Shown: positions 18,109 through 26,698 of the stretch, one piece after another
Layout of the letters: the number at the start of each line of letters is the position of its first letter
How positions within the stretch are numbered: the first letter of the stretch is position 1
Assembly (NCBI RefSeq): GCF_014230085.1
Contig: NZ_JACHVB010000052.1
Location: 123,660-187,659, forward strand
DNA length: 64,000 bases
Direction of reading: 5' to 3'
Origin: Ruficoccus amylovorans
GTDB taxonomy: Bacteria; Verrucomicrobiota; Verrucomicrobiia; Opitutales; Cerasicoccaceae
Position numbers and translations under genes: made by a program
The notes under the pieces: model-generated
The model's input: only the letters and a program-made list of their open reading frames with translations
Database searches by the model: none
What the model was told of the DNA's origin: nothing

Positions 18109-18861
18109 TTATTGGACACTCTTGCCTTTGGGCAGCTTGAAGAAGAATCCAAGGATGCCGGCGTTGAGGCTCGCATCGCGCACGCGGGTGGTTGAGATGA
18201 CCTCGCCTTCGTAGGAGTTCTCGATCAGAAAGGGAATCGAAAATCCGTCCACCGTACGGTAATCCTCAAAACGCGTCACCAGCGGAGGCAACCCTTCGCT
18301 GGGGCGGAAATCACGTCTCACTTCAAGCGCGGAAACTGAATCCAGATAAATATCCATCAGTTCCTCGCCACGGGTGCTCGTCAGACGGATATGGTAAAGC
18401 GGGCGCGAATGTCCGGGCAATTCCACCTTTCCTTTGTAATCCGCCGAGAAACCTCTGGAGGAAGCGCTCAGCAGCGGTCCCTCGAACCAGGCCTCCTGCC
18501 GCAGCATTTGCGCCATGAAACCGGTGGCTTTCTCCGCCGGGCGATCAGCTTCGTCCGGCGACCAGAAATAGCCGTCCGAGCCGTCGAAAATGACGACGAA
18601 GTTTCGCTCCTTGTAGGCGATTTCGTAGCGCAGCAGGTTGGGAGATTTCTTGAACAGCGTAAAGCTGTAGCTCGTTCCCTGCTGGTCGGTGTCTCCCTGT
18701 AACCGCAGGGAATCCGCGCCATAGAGCTTTGTGACGTCGGCCTGTGCACGCCGGTGCATGCGCAGGATCGAGTTAAGGTCGGTTTCCTGCGCGCTGGTTA
18801 ACAGGGGGAAAAACGGCAGCAGCGCAACAACTAGCAAGCTGGGGGTATATCGGGTATGCAT
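18109..18861 (-). CDS. LolA-like outer-membrane lipoprotein-sorting family protein
   Basis: The N-terminus is a signal peptide (TPSLLVVALLPFFPLLTSAQE). The 250-residue body has the alternating beta pattern of LolA/LolB-like half-barrels: ADSLRLQGDTDQQGTSYSFTLFKKSPNLLRYE, then IFDGSDGYFW, then a helix, then a second sheet ending ISTTRVRDASLNAGILGFFFKLPKGK, which resembles the closing strand of LolA. Members of the family bind lipid or lipoprotein acyl chains in the periplasm. It stands alone and lacks a neighbouring lolB, so a lipoprotein-chaperone role is possible but unproven. Confidence 0.65.
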   Translation of the reverse strand: MHTRYTPSLLVVALLPFFPLLTSAQETDLNSILRMHRRAQADVTKLYGADSLRLQGDTDQQGTSYSFTLFKKSPNLLRYEIAYKERNFVVIFDGSDGYFWSPDEADRPAEKATGFMAQMLRQEAWFEGPLLSASSRGFSADYKGKVELPGHSRPLYHIRLTSTRGEELMDIYLDSVSALEVRRDFRPSEGLPPLVTRFEDYRTVDGFSIPFLIENSYEGEVISTTRVRDASLNAGILGFFFKLPKGKSVQ

Positions 18862-18966
18862 GAAACAGGCATCATGTTAACCGCAGATGTCCTCAAGGCC
18901 AAGAGCGTTTTCAACTTATACGGTTTAAAATTTAGGCTTCTCTCACCAGCGGCTCCGGCCTAGTTT

Positions 18967-19974
18967 ATGCTGCACATGGCCCACATGCGACACTTCCGCC
19001 TTGCTGCGTACATGCCCCTGTTGGCGAGCCTGCTTGTTTTGCTGACATGCGCCGACACGGCTTTCGCGTTCCGTAATCTCTCACGCCAGAGCCTGGACCC
19101 GCTCCCGAGCTGGAACAACAACGCCACCAAGGAGCAAATCCTCGCCTTCATCAAAAACGCGGACAATCCGACCAATCCCGGCTTCATCCCCCAGCAGGAC
19201 CGAATCGCCACGCTCGACCTGGATGGCACCCTGATGGTCGAAAAGCCGCAGTTCGCCCAGCTCGCGCTCGCGCTGGAGAAACTGCGTAAACAGGCCAAGG
19301 CCAAGCCCGGCCTCCGGGATAAGGAACCCTGGAAAGCCGCCGTGAACAACGACGAAACCTACATCCGGGAAAACACCACCGAGATCCTCCTCAAAGCCGT
19401 CGAGGGCATGAGCCTGGATGAGTACCGGAAGGCCAGCGCCGACTTTCTGAAGAACGAGCACCACCCCCGCTTCGGGGTGCCATATCAGGACACGGTTTAC
19501 AAGCCGATGATGGAGCTGATCGACACCTTGCGCGAACACGGCTTCATGGTCTATCTGGTCTCAAGCACGCAGAGCGAGTTCATCCGCGCCCTCCAGTCCC
19601 AAAAGCTCCGCAACATTTACCCCCACGAAATCATCGGCAGCCGCGTCGCGGTGGAGTTCGAGGCCGAAGGGCCGCAGTTCATCCAGGGGTCGTTTTTCCG
19701 TGAGCCCGATAACTGGCTCACCGGCAAGGCCGAGAACATCCGCGAGCATCTCGGCAAGGGGCCTGTCTTTGTCGTCGGCAACTCCATGGCCGACTACGAA
19801 ATGCTATCCTACGCCGTCCACAGCCCCTTCAAGAGCCTTTGCCTCATCATCAACCACGACGACGAGGCTCGCGAATATGCCTATGCCGACCAGGACATCC
19901 TCGCCATGGCCAAGAAGCGCGGCTGGACCGTCGTCAGCATTAAAAACGACTGGAGCACCATCCTCGGCGAATAA
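18967..19974 (+). CDS. Exported HAD-superfamily phosphatase
   Basis: After a signal peptide (LAAYMPLLASLLVLLTCADTAFA) comes a HAD domain: motif I is TLDLDGTLM (DxD nucleophile and acid), motif II is VYLVSSTQSE, and motif IV is VVGNSMADYEML. The insertion between motifs I and II is large and helical. The protein resembles the periplasmic phosphoserine-phosphatase-like HAD group, but the substrate is unknown. The first ATG (18967) is used; ATGs at 18976 and 18985 would also leave a usable signal peptide. The gene is divergent from the LolA-like gene with about 105 bp between them. Confidence 0.82.
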   Translation: MLHMAHMRHFRLAAYMPLLASLLVLLTCADTAFAFRNLSRQSLDPLPSWNNNATKEQILAFIKNADNPTNPGFIPQQDRIATLDLDGTLMVEKPQFAQLALALEKLRKQAKAKPGLRDKEPWKAAVNNDETYIRENTTEILLKAVEGMSLDEYRKASADFLKNEHHPRFGVPYQDTVYKPMMELIDTLREHGFMVYLVSSTQSEFIRALQSQKLRNIYPHEIIGSRVAVEFEAEGPQFIQGSFFREPDNWLTGKAENIREHLGKGPVFVVGNSMADYEMLSYAVHSPFKSLCLIINHDDEAREYAYADQDILAMAKKRGWTVVSIKNDWSTILGE

Positions 19975-20033
19975 GCGATAAAAACACCGGGGCCGCTTTA
20001 CTCTGTGCGCACAGAGGATTAAGTTTCTCTCTC

Positions 20034-20648
20034 ATGAACACCGTCAATCCCGAACGTACTGCCCACACCGAGCACCCCGTCATGGAGGTTATCAAGGAGC
20101 GCTACAGCCCTTATATCTTCAGCGGCGACCCTGTTGAAAAGGACAAGCTCTTGTCCTGTCTGGAGGCCGCCCGCTGGGCCGCTTCGGGATTCAACGAGCA
20201 GCCCTGGCGCTACATCGTGGCTGATCGTGGTGACAGCGAAACCTGGAAAAAGGCGCTCTCCTGCCTCGTAGAGGCCAATCAGGCGTGGGCGAAAAACGCC
20301 GGAGTGCTCATCCTCGCCTGCGCGAAAAAGACCTTTACCTACAACGGTGCTCCCAACCCGACGTACCATCACGACCTCGGACTGGCCGGGGCGACGTTGA
20401 CGCTTCAGGCGCAAGCCCTCGGGCTCCATGTACACATGATGGCCGGGATCGACGCCGACGCCATCAGCAAGCGCTACGAGGTACCCGAGGATTACGTCCC
20501 CCTCACCGCCATCGCCATCGGCTACGCCGACAAGCCTGAAAACGGAGACCCCGAACTGGCCAAACGGGATCAGGGCGCCCGCGAGCGCAAGCCCTTCAAG
20601 GAATGGGTCTTCGGCGTCACCTGGGGCAAGAGTTCAACTCTCATCTAG
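20034..20648 (+). CDS. Nitroreductase family protein
   Basis: A 204-residue FMN-dependent oxidoreductase of the nitroreductase fold. The N-terminal SPYIFSGDPVEKDKLLSCLEAARWAASGFNEQPWRYIV block holds the FMN-phosphate-binding region (RWAASGFNEQPW). The middle part YHHDLGLAGATLTLQAQALGLHVHMMAGID and the tail IAIGYADKPE are typical. Such enzymes reduce nitro compounds, quinones or flavins; the physiological substrate is not evident. It follows the HAD gene by 60 bp in the same direction. Confidence 0.88.
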   Translation: MNTVNPERTAHTEHPVMEVIKERYSPYIFSGDPVEKDKLLSCLEAARWAASGFNEQPWRYIVADRGDSETWKKALSCLVEANQAWAKNAGVLILACAKKTFTYNGAPNPTYHHDLGLAGATLTLQAQALGLHVHMMAGIDADAISKRYEVPEDYVPLTAIAIGYADKPENGDPELAKRDQGARERKPFKEWVFGVTWGKSSTLI

Positions 20649-20760
20649 TGCGTGCCCGCACTGGACAATGAGGGGCTTGCGCCCCTACGCGTCCAGAAAG
20701 GCTGCTACCCCAATCGGTAGCTGGTCCAGTCGGTCCCTGCACTTTCGATGCCTACCGTAC
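20649..20760 (+). repeat. Modular hairpin repeat (GGGGCTTGCGCCCC family, copy 2)
   Basis: It contains GGACAATGAGGGGCTTGCGC, CCCCTACGCGTCCAGAAAGG, and a CCCTGCACTTTCGATGC module. The last module also occurs at 35214-35229 and, in part, near 23609. No gene is present. Confidence 0.65.
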
Positions 20761-20784
20761 CGAGCACGCTACACGTCTTTACCG

Positions 20785-20816
20785 GCGGCAGGCTTTTGAC
20801 TGCCGCTTTTTTTTTT
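20785..20816 (+). terminator. Rho-independent terminator after the nitroreductase region
   Basis: Stem GCGGCAG / CTGCCGC with an 8-nt loop is followed by ten T residues. It lies 137 bp after the nitroreductase stop, beyond a repeat element. Confidence 0.85.
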
Positions 20817-20874
20817 GAAAATCGCGAGCGTTAGTCTTTTGAAGGTTTTTAAAGATTTACGGTGTCAGCCAAAC

Positions 20875-22434
20875 ATGCGAGTCTCGGGTACTATGTCTTG
20901 TTTGAAGTCTGGTACCCTTATCCTTCTAACGCTGGCCTCCGCAACGCTTGCTTCGCATGCGGATGTCAAAGTCCCCGCTATTTTCAGCGACCACATGGTC
21001 CTCCAGCGGGAACAGGCCAACCCCGTCTGGGGCCTGGCCGATCCGGGTGAAAAAGTCACCGTCACCATCGACACCCAGAGCAAAACCACCACCGCCGACG
21101 CCAACGGCAACTGGAAAGTCAAGATCGACCCGCTCGAAGTTGGTGGCCCCTACACCCTCACCGTCAAGGGCAACAATACCCTGACCTTTGACGATGTGCT
21201 CGTGGGCGAAGTCTGGATCTGCTCCGGCCAATCCAACATGCAGTGGTCGCTCATGAACACCAACTTCGGCCCGCTGGAAATCGCTTCGGCCAACTATCCG
21301 GAGATCCGCCTCATCACCGTCCCGATGAAGGGCACGCAAGAGCCGCAGTTCACCTTTGATGGCCAGTGGCAAGTTTGCTCTCCCCAGACTGTGCCGGAAT
21401 TTTCCGCCGTCGGCTACCTCTTCGGCCAACGCCTCTACAACACGCTCGGCGTGCCCATCGGGCTGATTGACAACGCCTGGGGAGGCTCTTCCGTTGAAGG
21501 GTGGATTCCTCCCGAAAAATTCGACGTGGACGAGTACCACGCCAACTATCTCAAGGACTGGCAAGACCGCATGGCCAACTACACCGATGCCGACTACCAG
21601 CAGGAGCTGGACAAATGGCTGGCCGCCGCCGCCCAATGGAAAGCCAATGGCTCCCAGGGCCGCGCTCCCCGCAAGCCCGTCGATCCCCGCACCGACAAGC
21701 ACCGCCCCGGCAACATCTACTACGGCGAGCTTCTGCCGACCGTCGGCTACGGCATCCGCGGCGTCATCTGGTATCAGGGCGAATCCAACGCCGGACGCGC
21801 CTACCGCTATCGCACCTCTTTCCCTCTCATGATCGAAACCTGGCGTGAACTCTGGGACCAGGGCGACTTCCCCTTCTACTGGGTGCAGCTCGCCGATTTC
21901 CGGGATGAGACAGACCAACCCGGCGACAGTAACTGGGCTGAGCTGCGCGAAGCCCAGACCATGACCCTCGACCTGCCCAACACCGGCCAGGCCGTCATCA
22001 TCGATGTGGGCGAAGGCCGCGACATCCACCCGCGCAACAAGCAGGTCGTCGCCAACCGCCTCGCCATGCTCGCCCTGACCAACGATTACGGCTACGATTT
22101 CGCCGCCGAGAGCCCGGTCTATGAGTCTATGGAAGTCAAGGAAGACGGCAAGGTCCTGCTGACCTTCGACAATATCGACCAGGGACTCTACACCTTTGAC
22201 GTGAACGAGCCCATCGGCTTCTCCATCGCCGGGGAGGACCAGCAGTTCGTCTGGGCCAAGGGCAAGCTCGTGGGCAAAAACCAGATTGAAGTCTGGAGCG
22301 ACGAAGTCTCCGAGCCCGTCGCCGTCCGCTATGGCTGGGCCGACAACCCCGTGGTCAACGTGCAGGACCGCAACGGCCTCCCGCTGACGCCCTTCCGCAC
22401 CGACGACTGGGTCATCACCACCCAGGATAAGTAG
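20875..22434 (+). CDS. Sialate O-acetylesterase-like SGNH hydrolase
   Basis: The protein has an N-terminal signal peptide (SGTLILLTLASATLASHA) and the family opening KVPAIFSDHMVLQREQANPVWGLADPGEKVTV, a beta-sandwich region. The catalytic serine block is VWICSGQSNMQWSL (GQSN), and the GESNAG block (IWYQGESNAGRAYRY) matches the second conserved SGNH block; HPRNKQVVANRLAMLAL holds the C-terminal catalytic His. Members remove O-acetyl groups from sialic acids or other sugars such as plant xylans, outside the cytoplasm. About 519 residues. The start is either 20875 or 20893; both keep the signal peptide, and the in-frame TTG at 20815 lies inside the terminator T tract. Confidence 0.88.
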   Translation: MRVSGTMSCLKSGTLILLTLASATLASHADVKVPAIFSDHMVLQREQANPVWGLADPGEKVTVTIDTQSKTTTADANGNWKVKIDPLEVGGPYTLTVKGNNTLTFDDVLVGEVWICSGQSNMQWSLMNTNFGPLEIASANYPEIRLITVPMKGTQEPQFTFDGQWQVCSPQTVPEFSAVGYLFGQRLYNTLGVPIGLIDNAWGGSSVEGWIPPEKFDVDEYHANYLKDWQDRMANYTDADYQQELDKWLAAAAQWKANGSQGRAPRKPVDPRTDKHRPGNIYYGELLPTVGYGIRGVIWYQGESNAGRAYRYRTSFPLMIETWRELWDQGDFPFYWVQLADFRDETDQPGDSNWAELREAQTMTLDLPNTGQAVIIDVGEGRDIHPRNKQVVANRLAMLALTNDYGYDFAAESPVYESMEVKEDGKVLLTFDNIDQGLYTFDVNEPIGFSIAGEDQQFVWAKGKLVGKNQIEVWSDEVSEPVAVRYGWADNPVVNVQDRNGLPLTPFRTDDWVITTQDK

Positions 22435-22467
22435 CACCCTCCGCGCACCACGCGCGTGACCTTTTCC

Positions 22468-22504
22468 AGAGCCGGGCCGCCCAACGCGCCCGGCTCTTTT
22501 TTTT
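22468..22504 (+). terminator. Rho-independent terminator of the esterase gene
   Basis: AGAGCCGGGC and GCCCGGCTCT form a stem with a CGCCCAACGC loop, followed by a run of T. It starts 33 bp after the esterase stop. Confidence 0.92.
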
Positions 22505-22508
22505 GGGG

Positions 22509-22758
22509 GGGAAGAGATTAACCACAGAGTACACAGAGGGCACAGAGCGCTGGCGCTGTTTCTCAATGCCACATTGCTTGCCTGAGATTTCGTAAAATCT
22601 GGATTCTTTCCGTGGAAATGTCTGGAGAATAAAAAACCGAAAACAGTGCTACTGGAGATACGCCTGCGCCGAACGCGCACAGTGATCGCAAGCGTTTTCG
22701 TCAAACAGCGTCAGCGCTCTGTGCCCTCTGTGTACTCTGTGGTTAAAATCCCTCTTCC
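22509..22758. repeat. ~250 bp noncoding element with ~40 bp terminal inverted repeats (copy B)
   Basis: The arms at 22509-22556 and 22709-22758 are inverted copies (AACCACAGAGTACACAGAGG then GCACAGAGCGCTG), identical over about 39 bp except one base. The interior aligns with the element at 9464-9707. It fills the convergent gap between the esterase and rsmE genes. No gene is present inside. Confidence 0.85.
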
Positions 22759-22780
22759 AACGCAGATGTGTTGCCCCCGC

Positions 22781-23506
22781 TCAGCGGTGGGCATCCATCA
22801 CGCTAAGAGCGTAGAGGGCGGCAGTTTCGGCTCGTAAAACGTGACGCGCCAACGAAACCGGGCGGTAACCGGCTCCGCGCAACAGGCCGTATTCAGCCGG
22901 GGAAAAATCACCTTCCGGGCCGATGGCGATTTCCCACGGGGCAGACGCCGAAGCGCCCTGTAACGCCTCCACCAGCGGCACCGTCCCCTCTTCCAGTGAG
23001 GCGACCAGTTTCAGCCCGGCGGGCAGCCTCACGGCCTCGGACAGCGGGAGCGGTTCGAGAATTTCCGGCAGCCGCAGGTTGCCGGACTGCTTGCAGGCCT
23101 CAACCGCCACGGCCCGCCAGTGGTCGAGCTTGGACGCCGCCCGCCCGCCGTCGAGCTTGACCTCACAGTGCGCCGTCGCCACGGGCCGGATCTCGGTCAC
23201 CCCGAGCTGAGTCGCCTGGCGAATGATCTCATCAAAAGCTTTCCCCTTGACTAGAGCGAGCACCAGGATCAGCCTGTGGCCCGGAGACTCAAGCGCTTCC
23301 CGTCCATGCACTTCCGCCACGGCGCGACGGTTTTCTACGACAGCAAGACTGGCCTGCCAGGCCTCACCGCGTCCGTCGAAAAGCGTGACCGGGTCTCCCC
23401 GGCGCGCCCGCAGCACCCGCACGAGGTGGTGGGCCTCGGTGGCAGGCAGTTCGACCGGGCCTGATTCAGGAGCCCCGTCCGGCAGGTAGACGCGAAATCC
23501 GCTCAT
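22781..23506 (-). CDS. rsmE: 16S rRNA (uracil-1498-N3)-methyltransferase
   Basis: RsmE methylates U1498 of 16S rRNA using SAM and has an N-terminal PUA-like domain and a C-terminal trefoil-knot SPOUT domain. The first part reads FRVYLPDGAPESGPVELPATEAHHLVRVLRARRGDPVTLFDGRGEAW. The knot region is canonical: EIAIGPEGDFSPAEYGLLRGAGYRPVSLARHVLRAETAALYAL. The ATG at 23506 (MSGFRVYLPD) is chosen; the open frame runs upstream to 23563, but those codons lie in a repeat. 241 residues is normal. A second, divergent RsmE-family gene is at 29522-30292; this one has the more canonical SAM-binding motif (IGPEG), so it is the likelier true RsmE. Confidence 0.92.
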   Translation of the reverse strand: MSGFRVYLPDGAPESGPVELPATEAHHLVRVLRARRGDPVTLFDGRGEAWQASLAVVENRRAVAEVHGREALESPGHRLILVLALVKGKAFDEIIRQATQLGVTEIRPVATAHCEVKLDGGRAASKLDHWRAVAVEACKQSGNLRLPEILEPLPLSEAVRLPAGLKLVASLEEGTVPLVEALQGASASAPWEIAIGPEGDFSPAEYGLLRGAGYRPVSLARHVLRAETAALYALSVMDAHR

Positions 23507-23528
23507 GTTCACCGTTTTAAGAAGAGCC

Positions 23529-23552
23529 GCCCGCGAAGTCACGCGAAGAGTG
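23529..23552 (-). repeat. CTTCGCG-type short repeat
   Basis: On the minus strand this reads CTTCGCGTGACTTCGCGGG. Related tracts occur at 28461-28494 and 38840-38873, each in an intergenic gap. Confidence 0.5.
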
Positions 23553-23589
23553 CCTGGGTCCAAGAACAGCTAAGACCGGGGCTCTGCGC

Positions 23590-23700
23590 TCCGGACCCGC
23601 GGTGCGTGGCCGCGCTCGACTTTCGATGCTGCGCTTCGCTGTGCAGGGTAGCGGCCTTTTGGACGTGCAGGGGGCTTGCCCCCCTCATTGCCACCGGGTG
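23590..23700 (-). repeat. Modular hairpin repeat (copy 3, inverted)
   Basis: Read on the minus strand it contains GGCAATGAGGGGGGCAAGCC and CCGCTACCCTGCAC, matching the order of modules at 20649-20760. A CTCGACTTTCGATGCTGCGC module is also present. It lies between rsmE and mlaD. The rest of this 388 bp gap (23741-23894) is AT-rich and shows nothing recognisable. Confidence 0.6.
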
Positions 23701-23708
23701 TAACCCGG

Positions 23709-23740
23709 AAAAAAAAGAAACACCGCCCAGCCGGACGGTG
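23709..23740 (-). terminator. Possible terminator of the mla operon
   Basis: On the minus strand CACCGTCCGGCTGGGCGGTG forms a short imperfect hairpin followed by TTTCTTTTTTTT. It is about 155 bp downstream of the mlaD stop, which is far for a terminator, so the assignment is tentative. Confidence 0.5.
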
Positions 23741-23894
23741 CCTCTTTAACCTAAATGCAAACTACAAACTAGACTGAAACTATACGCTGCAACTTCAAAT
23801 CTTGAGGGGTTGCAATAAGTAAGACGGGGGCCGGGCGGATTTCGTTCAAAAAAAACAAAGTTTTTCGAATAAAAACTTAAGCCACTGATAATCA

Positions 23895-24872
23895 TCAAAA
23901 TAAACCATTGGAAAGTGCTCCGGCGGCAGAACCGACACTACCTCCACTGAATTTTTTTACGGCGTCATCGACTTCCTGCAGGGTTTCCTCTGCCTGGAGG
24001 TAGAGCGCGTCATTGCCCAGGATGCGGCCCAGGGAGTTGCTGGGCGAGTTGAGCTTGATGGTGAAGGCCTCGATGTTGTCAAAGGAGGTGCGGACCTTGG
24101 CCCCGAGCTGATCGTCGTACACCATCGCGCCCAGGGCAGAGTTGGTGGACTGGAGTTGCTGGAGAAAGGCGTTGGCCCGGTCGGTGGCCTCGGTGAAGTT
24201 CTCGGCCACGGTGAGCAGGCGGTCGTAGGCCTCGTCGTCCTGAATCAGCTTGCCCAGCGCGCCGCGGGAGTTGGCCAGGTCGTCGCTGATCTGCTCCAGG
24301 TTGGTCAGCGTCTTGTTCAGGCGCTCGCGATTATCCGAGAGCATGTGATTGAGCGTGACGAAAAGCGAATCCTGCCCGTCCTCGCCCGCGAAGACGCTGA
24401 GCGACTCGTGCAACTGGCTGAACGCCTCGTCCATCTGTTCACCGAGTCGGCCGATCTCGGACACGACCTGAGCGAATCCCGGCGTCTCAAAGGTGCGAAT
24501 GTCATCGCCGGAGGCCAAGAACTGCTCCGAATCCCCGTAGGTGATGCTGATGTAGTTCGTGCCAATGATCCCGGCGGTCTGGATGGTGGCCTCGGAATTG
24601 GCCGGGATGGGGAACTTCGCGCGCACGGCGAGCACGGCCACGGCCTTGCCGTCCACCAGGTCCGTCTCCAGCACGCTGCCGATGCGCACGCCCGACATGC
24701 GAACCTCGTCGGAGACTTTCAGCTCGCGCAGGTCCTTGAACGTCGCCACCACCCGGTAACCATCGTCGCTGCGGATATTCGGGTCCGTGAGGGTCAGGTA
24801 CATCAGCGTCAGCAGCGCGACGCCAAAAAGGAAAAACAGCCCCACGCGGATGGATTGCGAGCTTTGGTTCAT
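23895..24872 (-). CDS. mlaD: MCE-domain phospholipid-binding protein of an Mla-type ABC transporter
   Basis: MlaD-like proteins are anchored in the inner membrane and form a ring that passes phospholipids between the transporter and the periplasm. One N-terminal membrane helix (VGLFFLFGVALLTLMYLTL, about residues 10-28) is followed by a single MCE domain (about 38-118, YRVVATFKDLRELKVSDEVRMSGVRIGSV ... TAGIIGTNYISITYGD). A long helical region follows (about 130-320, LGEQMDEAFSQLHESL ... TLQEVDDAVKKF), as in MlaD relatives with extended tails that form a needle. It is third in the operon mlaE-mlaF-mlaD, 56 bp after mlaF. Confidence 0.85.
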   Translation of the reverse strand: MNQSSQSIRVGLFFLFGVALLTLMYLTLTDPNIRSDDGYRVVATFKDLRELKVSDEVRMSGVRIGSVLETDLVDGKAVAVLAVRAKFPIPANSEATIQTAGIIGTNYISITYGDSEQFLASGDDIRTFETPGFAQVVSEIGRLGEQMDEAFSQLHESLSVFAGEDGQDSLFVTLNHMLSDNRERLNKTLTNLEQISDDLANSRGALGKLIQDDEAYDRLLTVAENFTEATDRANAFLQQLQSTNSALGAMVYDDQLGAKVRTSFDNIEAFTIKLNSPSNSLGRILGNDALYLQAEETLQEVDDAVKKFSGGSVGSAAGALSNGLF

Positions 24873-24928
24873 AATGTCAGTTTATAGGCGGTGGTGAGAG
24901 AAACTCAAGGTTGCAGGGCGGATGGCGC

Positions 24929-25747
24929 TCACAGCGGCACGGGAGAGCCACTAGCGGCCTGTCGGAAACGCGGCTTCTGGCAGTCGATGTTCGGCTGGAG
25001 AAACTCGCGCACGATGGGGTTGGTGGAGGCGCACAGGCCCTCGGGGGTGTCGATAGTGACGACGCGGCCCTTCTCCATCAGGGCGACGCGCTCACCAATG
25101 CTGGTGGCCAGGTCGCGGTCGTGGGAGACGACGATGCTGGTCACGTCGAACTCCTCCTTCAGCGTTCCGATGACCTCGGCGATATTGGCAGCCGAGAGCG
25201 GGTCCAGCTCCGAGGTCGGCTCATCATAGAGGAGCAGCCGGGGCTCGATCAGCAGCGAACGGGCGATGGCCACGCGCTTGCGCATCCCGCCGGACAGCTC
25301 CGCGGGGTACTTCTCGGCGCAACCTTTGAGGTTCAGGATTTGCAGGGTGTAGTGCACCTTGTCGTGCAGGGTCTTGCGATCGTAGAGGCGGTGTTCGCGC
25401 GGGTAAAAGGCGAGGTTGTCGTAAACCGACATCGAGTTGAAAAGCCCTCCGGCCTGGAAAACAATGGCCGTGTGCATACGCACGTGGGTCTGCTGGCGGA
25501 AGGCGGATTCGCCGTTGATGAGGATGTCGCCGCTGTCCACCCCCTCCAGGTTGACAATCGCCCGCATCAGTGTGCTTTTGCCCGCACCGCTGGGGCCCAT
25601 GATGACAAAGATTTCGCCCGGATTGATGGTAAAATGCACGTCGTCGAGCACCACCTGCTCGCGGAAGCGCTTGTTCACGTGTTGGATGTCCACCCCGACG
25701 GCGCGGCGTTCGCTTGTATCGATCAGATCGTGTTTCTTGCGTCCCAT
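24929..25747 (-). CDS. mlaF: ABC transporter ATPase of the Mla-type lipid transporter
   Basis: A 272-residue ABC ATPase: Walker A GPSGAGKST (51-59), Q-loop region, signature LSGGM in PAELSGGMRKRVAIARSL, Walker B LLLYDEPTSELDP and the switch His in SIVVSHD. The composition and the immediate neighbours (permease upstream, MCE protein downstream) identify it as the MlaF/Ttg2A type, powering phospholipid transport across the envelope. It starts 1 bp after the mlaE stop. It has an N-terminal extension of about 18 residues (MGRKKHDLIDTSERRAVG) before the first strand. Confidence 0.9.
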   Translation of the reverse strand: MGRKKHDLIDTSERRAVGVDIQHVNKRFREQVVLDDVHFTINPGEIFVIMGPSGAGKSTLMRAIVNLEGVDSGDILINGESAFRQQTHVRMHTAIVFQAGGLFNSMSVYDNLAFYPREHRLYDRKTLHDKVHYTLQILNLKGCAEKYPAELSGGMRKRVAIARSLLIEPRLLLYDEPTSELDPLSAANIAEVIGTLKEEFDVTSIVVSHDRDLATSIGERVALMEKGRVVTIDTPEGLCASTNPIVREFLQPNIDCQKPRFRQAASGSPVPL

Positions 25748-25748
25748 T

Positions 25749-26504
25749 TCACATCAGCATGAGGGTTAACACGAAGTCCAGGCACAGGATGATAACCATT
25801 GAGGCCACGACCGCCGAGGTCACAGACATGCCGATCTCGCGCGGCCCGCCTTTGGTGCGCAGGCCGCTCGTACAGGCCACGAGAATCACCGCCACGCCAA
25901 AGACCATACCCTTGATCTGACCGTCGATAATGTCCTGAAAGCCGACCACATCCTTCAGGTTGGCCCAGTACATTTCCGTGCTCAGGTTAATGAAGGGCAC
26001 CTTGGAGGCGGCCAGGGCCCCGCCGTACCAACCGACAAAGATCCCCATCCCCACCATGATCGGCATCATCAGGATGATCGCTACCAGGCGCGGCATGACC
26101 AGCAGGCGCTCCGGCGGGATATTCATCGTGCGCAGGGCGTCCACCTCGTGATAAACTTTCATGGAGGCGATTTCCGCCGTGGTGGACGAGCCCACGCGCC
26201 CGGCCAGCAGCAGCGCCGTAATCAGCGGGGCCAGCTCCCGGGACATACCCTGCCCCGAGATCGAGCCCTGATAGACATTCATCCCAGGGATGTCCTGCAG
26301 GCTGTACCCGGTCTGGAGCGCAAGCACTGCTCCGAGGAAGAAGGTCATGATAAGCACCATCGGCATCGTGCGGTAGCCAATGTGGTAGCAGTGGAAAATC
26401 ACCCGGTCGAACTGCCGGGGCACCGTCGGCAGGTAGTAGATCGAACGCAGGAACACGAGAATGCACTCGCCAATATAGTCCAGAAAGTCGCGGATCGCCT
26501 GCAT
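25749..26504 (-). CDS. mlaE: Permease of the Mla-type lipid transporter (MlaE family)
   Basis: A 251-residue integral membrane protein with about five to six hydrophobic segments. The MlaE family pattern is evident: FHCYHIGYRTMPMVLIMTFFLGAVLALQTGYSL near the N-terminus, ELAPLITALLLAGRVGSSTTAEIASMKVYHEVDALRTMNIPPERLLVMPRLVA in the middle (the conserved cytoplasmic coupling loop), and a C-terminal GLRTKGGPREIGMSVTSAVVASMVI. It partners with MlaF and the MCE protein encoded immediately downstream. It is probably the first gene of the operon. No mlaB or mlaC homologue is present next to it. Confidence 0.9.
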   Translation of the reverse strand: MQAIRDFLDYIGECILVFLRSIYYLPTVPRQFDRVIFHCYHIGYRTMPMVLIMTFFLGAVLALQTGYSLQDIPGMNVYQGSISGQGMSRELAPLITALLLAGRVGSSTTAEIASMKVYHEVDALRTMNIPPERLLVMPRLVAIILMMPIMVGMGIFVGWYGGALAASKVPFINLSTEMYWANLKDVVGFQDIIDGQIKGMVFGVAVILVACTSGLRTKGGPREIGMSVTSAVVASMVIILCLDFVLTLMLM

Positions 26505-26698
26505 ACCTTAAAAAACGCGCGGGCCGCGGGCGGCCTTTTCGGGTAAAAATGTCATGCGTGAGAGTGTGTTCCGGGCGGGGCGTAAAATCGGGGACGAGCA
26601 TGAGACATCGGGCCGGGCGAAGGCAAGCGGCGAATGACGCCCCCGGTGGTCGCTTTGCGACACTGCCCAGCACGTTGCGACACCGGCCCGGGCCGGGC

